Shown piece by piece: positions 56,290 to 64,000 of a stretch of DNA of 64,000 nt. The notes under the pieces are model-generated. The model worked only from the letters and a program-made list of their open reading frames with translations. It was not told the origin of the DNA and made no database searches. The stretch's first letter is position 1. Each line of letters begins with the position of its first letter. Source of the stretch: Raffaelea ambrosiae (lineage: Eukaryota; Ascomycota; Sordariomycetes; Ophiostomatales; Ophiostomataceae); assembly GCA_002778195.1 (NCBI GenBank), contig PCDI01000005.1:3111102-3175101 (forward strand), given 5' to 3'. The position numbers and the translations under genes were made by a program.

Positions 56290-57821
56290 ATGGCTGTCGC
56301 TCTCACTCTTGCCACACTGCCGGCTTTGGCTCTGGCTAGTCTAAGCATCCTCGACCCTTCGGATGTCATCCCACCCAGTGCTTGGGCTGCAGACAATGCC
56401 ATCGTGCCGGATTACAACACACCGTTCATCAGTGTCCAGCCATCTGACAGTACGTATCTTGCTAAGGACATGGCTGGTCTGTCGGACCAAACATTGTGCT
56501 AACCGCACAGTCCTTGCCGCGAAAACGTATTCGGGCCGTTCTGCTGTTGTCGACCATGAAACGTTTTCTGTGAACAAGAACGACACCAGCGTTATTCTTG
56601 TCGCAGAGGGCGGCAGCCTTGATCTCTCCTACTCCAAGGTCGTCAAGTACGGCTATGCAAGCAGCCTCCTGGAAGCGAGCTTCTACGGCTTCAATGCTGC
56701 GGTCAACGTTGTAAGTGCATGGCCAGCCTCCCCTGGTGCCAATATTGCTCCCCCAAACTAACATAATTCAGGCCAATGCCTCGACGGCCAACATCACCCA
56801 CAGCAACATTACCGTGCACAACGGTGCTGCCAATATTTATGCCTATGGTACGGATACCGTAGTCACCGTGACCGACTCCTGGCTGTACAGCAGCGGCCCG
56901 GTCTCGCATGGTCTGTATGCCGCGGGCAACGGTACCATCATTGGGAGGAATCTCCATCACTACTCCGGAGGCAAGCGGTCGTCTTCGTTCTCTGGCGACT
57001 CGCCGAAGGGTGATATTTATGTCTACGACTCGACTGCCCACACGGACGGCATTGGCTCCGCCACATACTATGCTCTCGGCACAATTCACGCTGAGAATGT
57101 CCTCTCGCGTTCCGATAACGGACCGGTGGTCTTCATGGACTCCAACCAGAATGCAACTCTGGTGCACTGTGATGCTACGGCCGGCCTTCTGGGCGGCGTT
57201 GCCATCTTCAGCTCTGCAATTCGCTCCTCGGGCGCCGTGCTGAACCTCATCGACTCCAAGATTACCACGACCGGAGCCACCATGCCCGGCCTCTGGTTCG
57301 GCAACGTCATCATCGATGTTCTCATTGACAGCAGCCAGCTTGTCACTGCCTCGGGTGTCCTGCTCACTGCCAACTACTCTCAGATCACCCAGGACTTTGA
57401 TTACTATGCCTCCTACGAAGACAACAACGACCTGGCACCGGCCGAGGTCTTTACTACGGTCAAGGAGTCGACACTGACGGGCGACATTATTGCCTACAAC
57501 GGAAGCTACATCTCGTGGGACCTGACGTCATACAGCAGCTGGACGGGAGCCGCTTTTGTGGGCTACGGAGAGGGCTCCATTGATGTCTCTCTGGACCAGA
57601 CCAGCAAGTGGACTCTCACGAAGGACAGCACAGTGCAGAATCTTACGGACTCGGACCACACCCTCTCAAATATCCACGGCAACGGACACACTCTATACTA
57701 CAACTCCTCTGCTATCCTGAGCAAGTGGCTCCACGGGAAGACCGTCAAGCTGCCGGGTGGTGGCTTTGCGAAGCCGCTGCAGTCCAAGGTCAAGCCCGGC
57801 CGTTACAATCGCAACATCTAG
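56290..57821 (+). CDS. Secreted beta-helix-like protein of unknown function
   Basis: Three exons (56290-56449, 56511-56710, 56772-57821) give 469 residues. Residues 1-17 (MAVALTLATLPALALAS) are a signal peptide, so the protein is secreted or wall-bound. The body is rich in Thr, Ser, Asn, Gly and Val in short alternating strands (TAVVTVTDSW-like turns, HCDATAGLLGGVAIFSS, INLIDSKITTTGATM), with many N-x-S/T sequons. This repeating strand-turn pattern is that of right-handed parallel beta-helix proteins such as pectate lyases, but I see no lyase active-site motif. Related hypothetical proteins occur in fungi and bacteria. No GPI signal is clear; the C terminus is basic (KVKPGRYNRNI). All introns are 61 nt and in phase. 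Confidence 0.85.
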
Positions 57822-58243
57822 TTTTAATTCGTTAATCATAATGAGCTAGCTACAATGATAATATCAGACAGAAGATCATGGCCTCCAATGATAGTATCTC
57901 CTTAGACTGCCGTTGGCTAGTTATGTCTGACCCACGTGATTCTCCGAAGTTCCTTCCCAAACCCGAATACCTCTTACAAAATTGACATCCTATTGCTGCA
58001 TATTTTGATACTGTCTTGACTACGCGCCCCGCCGCCCTATCCAACTTGCACCCGGAATTCCGAGACAACGGGCGGCGAATTGTGTCCAAAAAGATGTCTG
58101 CAGTTCCTTTGACCATTATACGTTGTAGCTACCACATTAGAACAGTAACGAATCACACCCGAACTTCCGACATAAACACTAACTCCTAATTGGTACACGC
58201 TACATATATCCATTGGATTATAACTAATGAAAACAGAGCTTGG
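57822..58243. other. Convergent intergenic spacer
   Basis: 422 nt between the beta-helix gene (+) and the ALDH-like gene (-). AT-rich; no gene. Confidence 0.6.
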
Positions 58244-59967
58244 CTAACGACCCATCACACGGCGGACGCCGAAATAAGTTACAGTTGCCAGTGTAGCAAG
58301 AACAGGAGTAGCAATTGTGGTCAGGCCGACCAATGCTGCAGTCTCAAAGTAGCCTTCAATATGTCGCACCGGTGCTCTTTCCTCAAGCTTCAGGGTGTCT
58401 AAAAGCTTTGTCTGCTGCGCGCCAATGGCAGTTTTCTTGTCTTCAAGAAGTTGGTCAATCTGGCCTGACAGCGGTGTCTTTAGAGCAAATTTCGGGCGAG
58501 GCACCGTGAAAAGGTGTGTCGGGTACCGCGTCAGGAATGAAACAGCTTTGCCTCGTGGGGCAACGGGGCCAACTAATGTTGTCAACATGAATCGCAGATG
58601 CTACACACTGCCAGGCGTGGAGGTTGCATACCCAGAAGCTCGAGCGGGATCTGATTGGCAAAGCCCGCATCGGTGCCGATGAACTCGAGCAGATACTTGC
58701 ATGTCTTCGAGTCGCCAAATGCGTAGGCGGCAACAGTCTCGCCACCAGACGTGTCGTTGGCTACTTCGATGGCGTCGTCCAAGCTGCGGACCGCGTGGAC
58801 GTAGAGAGATGAAGATGCTACCTTGCCCACCGAGGAGAGCGCATTCCTGCGGACAGTGAGCCGGTGTTCTCCGAAAGGGGGTAACCACAGTGTTTACCTG
58901 TCGATGACATCAAATATGCCCACATCCGAACTGGATGTTACCAACTTGATTCCCGCTCTTCCCGACGTGTTCTGTCCAGCCCGTCCGTTTGCACCGACTA
59001 CGTCCCCCTGTCTCTTCTGCACCCCGTTGGTCAAGCTGGGGGGGTCACCGGGTCCGGCAATCTGCGTCATGTAGCGGATGGCATGCCGCACCACAGCGTT
59101 GAGGAGCTCGGACTTGGCAAACTCGTTGACAAGCACGACGTCTGGTGCATACGGCGAGCGGCCGCCGAACCGCATCCGCGCATCAACAATGGCCTTTGCT
59201 GCCGCGTTGATGTCTGCCGCGCGGTCGACAACAGCAATGGACAGAGCGTCATGGGGCGACAGCAGAACATTGGGCATCCCGAGATACTCTGTAGGGCCTG
59301 TTTGCACCACTTGGATGCCTCCGCCCCCGGCCGTGTCGTACACTTTGCGCAGGCTTGTGACAACAAAGATTTCCGGGTCCAGAGCCCGGCTGACAATGCT
59401 GCCCAGCACAGTCGGCAGGCTTTGCAGAGTTTGCTCCAGCTATGTCGATGTGGTTAGCAAACGAGGGTTCTGGCAAAGCGTGGGCAAGCAGACAGGGGCC
59501 GAGCATATGTGCGAATGGCTTACCACTATGACAGCGCAGTTGCCTGCGGCAATGGCAGACGACAGTGGCACAAGCACGGAGTAGACGAGGCTGTGCGCCT
59601 GCGGCACAATGACGACGGCACCGACACCGGCGTGTGCGAGAGGAGCATCGCGGCCTCTTGCAATGCTGTATTCCGTTTCCAGCTCGGCTTTTGGGCTGAT
59701 GTCGTCGTGGTATCGTTTGATGGCCGCGACGGTCAGGTACAGCTCCGCAAACGCCTCTGGCAAGGTGTAGCCCGAGTCCTTGGCAATCGCGGCGACCACA
59801 GCGTCCCTGGACTGGATGAGAGCATCGCGTAGTTTGGACAGCTGCTCGCGGCGATAGTAGACGTTTGCTAGGCGGCCATCGGCAAAGGTTTCGTACAGTC
59901 GAGGAAATGCAGCCTGGATGGTCTGCTTCTCGGACGGAGCAGGCTGCTTGTTCCCGCTTGACGACAT
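58244..59967 (-). CDS. ALDH3-like protein lacking catalytic residues, tail-anchored (predicted pseudoenzyme)
   Basis: Four exons on the minus strand (59967-59524, 59439-58898, 58846-58632, 58572-58244) close in phase to 509 residues, the length of class 3 aldehyde dehydrogenases. Family blocks: LRDALIQSRDAVVAAIAKDSG, VPLSSAIAAGNCAVIV, the ADINAAAKAIVDAR helix and the C-terminal LLVGPVAPRGK...TRYPTHLFTVPRPKF. The active-site motifs are altered: the Pro-Trp-Asn of the oxyanion hole is PQAHS, the KPSE region reads VLEQ, and the GQTC nucleophile is GGRSPYAPD with Pro in place of Cys. No oxidation of aldehydes is expected. Residues about 480-505 (LVGLTTIATPVLATLATVTYF) form a C-terminal membrane anchor, as in fatty aldehyde dehydrogenase. 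The frame is intact, so it is under selection or only recently inactive. Confidence 0.88.
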
Positions 59968-61501
59968 GATTTCGTTCTCTGATTGCGAGCTGCTCTTTCT
60001 GGCCTGCGGCGCTGTCAGACCAGAGAGAACCAGCCATGGTGCTTTTCAGAGTCTTTTTGTCGGCTTCCATGCTGTAATTTTTGGGGCTGGCATGGCACCA
60101 CTGAGAGATCTCCACATCCCGACTGGCAGGGCCACATTACCCGACTACGACTCGCTGTAACAGGGAGTCTCCAGCATGTGTTGCCCCCCCCCCTCTAGGC
60201 TCGCGGTTTCAGGGAAGAAAAACGGCGCCGAGCCCGAGAAGTGAACTGTGCTACGAGGATTTAGTTGTCCCAACCAATCTTGAACTTGGCCGGCGAAGAT
60301 GCTCCGCCTTCCATCACTTTGATCACACAGTTCTACAGTTTTCTGGTTTGCATCCCCCTCAGAATGGCCACGACAACAGCGACAACACGCTCCGTGTCCT
60401 CGGCTGCTCTCAATGTTGTTCTCGCGGATTACGAGCTCCATCGTTCAGAACCCTCTGGCCGTGCGCTGGACTCTTCAGCGCCCCAGTCCCGTGGAAACAA
60501 TCCAACAGATTGGCTTGCAGAGCACCGTCGAGTACCGCCGTATCGGCCAGTGAACACAAATCTCGACCCCGCTGAACGGATTGTTTTCCAGAGTCTGCCC
60601 GAGCAGTTGTTTATCCGAACAATGTTCTTTGGCATCAGAGTCGTGACTGTAGGTTCGGCGGCAGACTCGAGTTTTTTTTTTTTTTTTTTTTTTTTTTTGG
60701 CTAATTCCCTCAGGTATTCCACCGAACTTGGAAGATGACAGGCGAGAAAATCACCGAAAAAACATTTGAGTACGACCTGGGAGGAGAATACTAAATCTTC
60801 AGTTGTACAATAGTCTGGGGGCACTGAAACTGTGGCCGTTGTATGTCTAGAAAACAGAGATACTTGAATTGAACTCAATTTGGGAGGGGACCCAGCAGCC
60901 TCCAAACTGCCCATGCAGTCCCCAAATTTCCGTCCCCACGTTCTGAATTCTTGTTTAAACCTGGCTTGGAGCAGCGATGCATGCTACGCCGTTGGCTAGT
61001 GTCTTTTTTGTATCGAAATGGTCCTTTCGGTAAAAAGCTTCGGCAATCTGGTATATTTCACAGCTCTGGCTGTCACGAGGCCACAAGAAAGAAAACATGC
61101 GGAAAAAAAAAAAGAACAGTAAAAAGAAGAATGTCTTTTCCGGGATATGCCGTTTCACTTGCCGTTCGACCTCCTGTAAACCTGGACTGTGGTGGTAACC
61201 GGTGCGATCACAAGGCACCCTACAAACCCGCCTGCAATCATGAACAGCCCAGACACATCCTCCACATCCCGAATTTACTGGTCTTCCCGAGCCATGCTTC
61301 GTCTTTTGGAGGAGAGCACTGAGCGCTGTATGGGGAGCCGAATGGTCTAGCGATTTGATTTATGCGATCGAATTTCTCTCGAATTTCTCTTGTTTGGACA
61401 GCGACTTTCATGACCACAGGCGACCTGAATGCAACGGCACCCTCTGGAATTCTGAACCCACTAACAAAGGGAAAAAAAAGGCCTGAATCAGTTACGACAT
61501 C
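59968..61501. other. Intergenic, no gene seen
   Basis: 1.5 kb with a C-run (60185-60193), a T-run of about 27 (60672-60698) and A-rich patches near 61105. A plus-strand frame at 60265-60738 could encode a Ser/Thr-rich protein but runs into the T-run and shows no family feature. Confidence 0.55.
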
Positions 61502-62454
61502 ATGCCTGTAACACCAGTGCACTTTTTCAGCCATGGTTCGACCATGATGCTGGGCGAGGAGTCCCTGTCGGCAGACTACTGGAAAAAGTGCGGCGACGAG
61601 GCTCTTGCCAACGGCATCAAGGGAATTGTGATCATGGTGAGAATGGCGCCTCTTGTTGGCTGGAAAAGAACATGCAGAGGTGATTTGGACTGACAAGAAC
61701 ACAGGGTGCGCACTGGGCGTCCAGCGAGGATGCCATCGAAGTTGCTACGAACCCTGAGCCGCACAAGAGCCCGGTTGCTTACGTGCATCCCTCCAAGTAC
61801 AAGGACTACGCGCTGCATCCAGACGTGAAGACCGGCGAGCGCTGTGTCTCGATGCTGAGCGCGGCCGGGTTCAATGCCCGGGCCAATCCCCACTTCAACT
61901 GGATCCACGACACATACCTCATTCTGATCCGCATGTTTCCCAACGGCAGTCCGCCCACGACCATCGTGTCCATGAACCCGCGATTCGATCCGCATTACCA
62001 CATGCGCGTGGGAGTGGCCCTCCGGCCTCTGCGGACCGAGGGCTACCTTTTGATTGGATCGGGCGGCGCTGTGCACAACCTGTATCGCAATGTGTGGGAT
62101 CCCATGATCCTCTACGGCGACAATTTTGCGCAGCCCACGCCGCCGGGCCCCTGGGCGCTGGAGTTCCGGCAGAGCGTGGAGGACGCCCTGACGAAAGGAG
62201 GTGGCCCTGGGCTGCGCAGACGGGTCACCCGGCTGATCAAGCACCCTCTGTTTCGCGATGCCCAAGCCACGGATGACCACTTTATGTCGATGTGCTTTGC
62301 GGCGGGTGCGGCTGGCGCGCTGGAAGATCGCGGGTCTCTTGGCGTGCTGGGAGCCGAGGACTGGGAGCTGACAAACATGTGCAACAGCCAGTTCACCATT
62401 GGGACTTGGAAGGGCTACGGTGCGCCCAATGCGGGATTAGAAGTCCAGGCTTGA
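61502..62454 (+). CDS. DODA/LigB-type extradiol ring-cleavage dioxygenase
   Basis: Two exons (61502-61636, 61705-62454; 68-nt intron) give 294 residues. It is a class III extradiol dioxygenase, related to 4,5-DOPA dioxygenase and LigB, which splits catechol-type rings next to the hydroxyls using a divalent metal. Seen: HFFSHGSTMML (His11), GAHWASSEDA (His48) joined exactly by the splice, GYLLIGSGGAVHNLY, and TDDHFMSMCFAAGAAG near the end (third metal or catalytic His). The start at MPVTPVHFFSHG is normal for the family. It lies 467 nt before a cupin gene in the same orientation, possibly a functional pair. The true ring substrate is not known. Confidence 0.94.
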
Positions 62455-62921
62455 GCATCCATGTATCTTGATTTGTTTGATTTCCTCAATTGCGGACATG
62501 CTCTTTCCCAGTTGCCTATGGCGTTTCTCGTGCCCTCGAAGCCGACACCGGTTTCAGTTCTGGCGTGCAAAGAAGGCGCTAGGGCCGTATCTGTCTACTG
62601 TCTACCCCGCGGCATTTGGGGAAGGGCCAATGCCGAGGGCAGCGTGCTTGGTGAAGTGGCGGGGAGGAGTGTCGGGACGTCTCTCCACCTCGGGAGGCCC
62701 TCGCGATGGGGAGCCTGGGCAGAGGACCGTGGTTTAAGAGAGATGCAGCAAACAGCTCGACAGAGCAGCAGTCTTCCAACCCGGGCTCAAACTGCAACTG
62801 CCTTTCCACTGATTTCATGTCGCAAACGAAATAGATCTTCCAAATACAATTGTTCTTTCCGTTCTTTCCGTTCTTATCGAGTTCTGGCCTACCCAGCCGA
62901 ATCACACACAGACATCCCACC
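62455..62921. other. Intergenic between DODA-type and cupin genes
   Basis: 467 nt; no coding frame is supported. A TTCTTTCCGTTCT-type pyrimidine block lies just before the cupin leader. Confidence 0.6.
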
Positions 62922-63470
62922 ATGGCGCCCTCGGAAGAAAAGGACATCCGCCCCATCTCGCGGTTCATCACAACGCACACGGCTGACGGCAAGCCTACCT
63001 TTTCAGACGCCATCCCAGAGGAAGCGCCGTTCAAGACGCTGCCGGACGGTGCCCAGTTCTCGCTCTGCTATGCGACGGACAAGTTCCCTGTCCCGCTGAC
63101 GGACGACGAGGATCTGGCCGCATACAAGGGCTACACGACGAACCTGCCTGGGATCACGATTGGCACGGGGTCCGTCCTGCGCGTCGTGGACATGCGGCCG
63201 GGGGCGCTGTCGCCCATGCACCGCACCGTCAGCCTGGACTACGGGGTGGTGGTGGAGGGCGAGGTCGAGCTGATTCTGGACTCGGGGGAGACGCGGCTGA
63301 TGAGGCGAGGCGACATCTCGATCCAGCGGGGGACCAACCACGCGTGGCGCAACACGAGCGAGACGAGCTGGGCGAGAATGCTGTATGTGCTCCAGCCAGC
63401 CGAGCCCATGACGGTCGGTGGCGTGGCCCTCGAGGACAATACAGTCGAGACCATTGCAGGCCACCGGTGA
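62922..63470 (+). CDS. Cupin-domain protein
   Basis: Intronless, 182 residues. A single conserved beta-barrel: VVDMRPGALSPMHRTVSLDYGVVVEGEVELIL (cupin motif 1, split here) followed by RRGDISIQRGTNHAWRN (motif 2). The first motif keeps one His and has Leu-Asp-Tyr where a second His or Glu would be; the second keeps His. This is the fungal cupin branch with HRT-x-SLDYG, which can bind a metal but with an uncommon ligand set. Function is unknown; members are linked to ring-cleavage or isomerase steps. The start MAPSEEKDIRPISRFITTH is typical of the family, in a CACCATGGC context. It follows the DODA-type gene in the same orientation. Confidence 0.92.
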   Translation: MAPSEEKDIRPISRFITTHTADGKPTFSDAIPEEAPFKTLPDGAQFSLCYATDKFPVPLTDDEDLAAYKGYTTNLPGITIGTGSVLRVVDMRPGALSPMHRTVSLDYGVVVEGEVELILDSGETRLMRRGDISIQRGTNHAWRNTSETSWARMLYVLQPAEPMTVGGVALEDNTVETIAGHR

Positions 63471-64000
63471 TGAGGAGGGCGAAGAACCCAAAGATGAAAA
63501 AAAGAAAAGAAAGGAAAAGAAGAGGAGAGAGAGAGATACGGGCTCGGTCATGCACACCCCCCGATGCAGCTGGTGGTGGTTGTCGGGTTTGGGAAACCAG
63601 CTAGCCTATTGGTAGATGAACCATGGAAATGTTGCCGCGTGCATGTGTTTGTCAGGATCACTACTAGGCAGTTAGTTCACTACGATGTACGCGCAAAACC
63701 AGTGGGAATCCCATGCAGGCAAATCGGCGTGCTTACGTGTGCAGCCACCAACGGGCAGAGAGGGTTACAGGGGCTGCGGCATGGCTGGCTGGTGTGGGTC
63801 CGCTAATGCACAGCTCGTGCGGGGAAGCGAGGACCATGCAGAGTCCAGTGTAAGCCCCGCAAAGCCACTGTGGGGAGGCGACAGGCCCCAACTGAGTCCG
63901 CTCGTAGTTAATAGATGAGCATTGCGGGCAGGCGCCTCCTCCTCCGCCTGGCGAATTGAGTAGGAAATAAAAAAAGAACACAAAAAAAAAAAAAAAAGGA
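63471..64000. other. Intergenic at the window end
   Basis: Holds an AG-rich block after the cupin stop and an A-run at the window edge. No gene is seen; a feature continuing beyond the edge cannot be excluded. Confidence 0.5.

Noticed and set aside
60265..60738. Plus-strand frame with a Phe run
   Set aside because: The Phe run comes from a T-homopolymer that would change frame with any length error; no family feature or clear start context.
1..64000. CRISPR arrays, rRNA genes, complete transposons or terminal inverted repeats
   Set aside because: None seen on either strand; tandem repeats present are simple minisatellites or microsatellites.

Overview
The window is chromosomal DNA of a filamentous ascomycete. 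Most genes carry one to six short introns (46 to 265 nt, GT-AG), promoters show TATA boxes 100 to 210 nt upstream of starts, proteins carry fungal zinc-cluster (Zn2Cys6) domains, and intergenic DNA is full of homopolymers and microsatellites. The protein style (ADH1, DBP6, PIG-A, copper amine oxidase) fits Sordariomycetes; I cannot fix the order from sequence alone. I resolve 26 intact gene models and one decayed gene. Every spliced model closes in frame across all its exons, which is the main support for the splice sites given.

Region 1 (1-14.3 kb) is mostly housekeeping: a peroxisomal-type copper amine oxidase, a proline-rich orphan, the DBP6 ribosome-assembly helicase, the GPI-anchor glycosyltransferase PIG-A/Gpi3, a histidine phosphatase ending in a PCNA-binding-like motif, an alkyltransferase-like DNA lesion sensor (Trp in place of the reactive Cys) and alcohol dehydrogenase 1. 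Then 14.3-18.0 kb has no supportable gene.

Region 2 (18-31 kb) is accessory: a zinc-cluster regulator, a divergently transcribed pair of TauD/TfdA-type dioxygenases, a membrane-anchored glycosyltransferase-like orphan, a second zinc-cluster regulator, and a 90-residue secreted six-cysteine protein assembled from three small exons.

Region 3 (31-45 kb) centres on nitrogen and purine salvage. An NCS1 nucleobase/ureide permease is divergent from a PuuE-type allantoinase-like gene, followed by ureidoglycolate lyase. Beyond these lie a papain-fold/LRAT-like protein, a hexose-type transporter, an amino-acid/choline-type permease and a broken Dal5-like allantoate permease. The first three look like a ureide-use cluster: import, ring opening, and release of urea and glyoxylate.

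Region 4 (46-64 kb) is rich in transport and ring-cleavage genes: two MFS transporters, an intradiol (catechol/hydroxyquinol) dioxygenase, a secreted beta-helix-like protein, a tail-anchored ALDH-like protein that has lost its catalytic residues, a DODA/LigB-type extradiol dioxygenase and a cupin. This suggests aromatic catabolism, but the genes are not arranged as one tight cluster.
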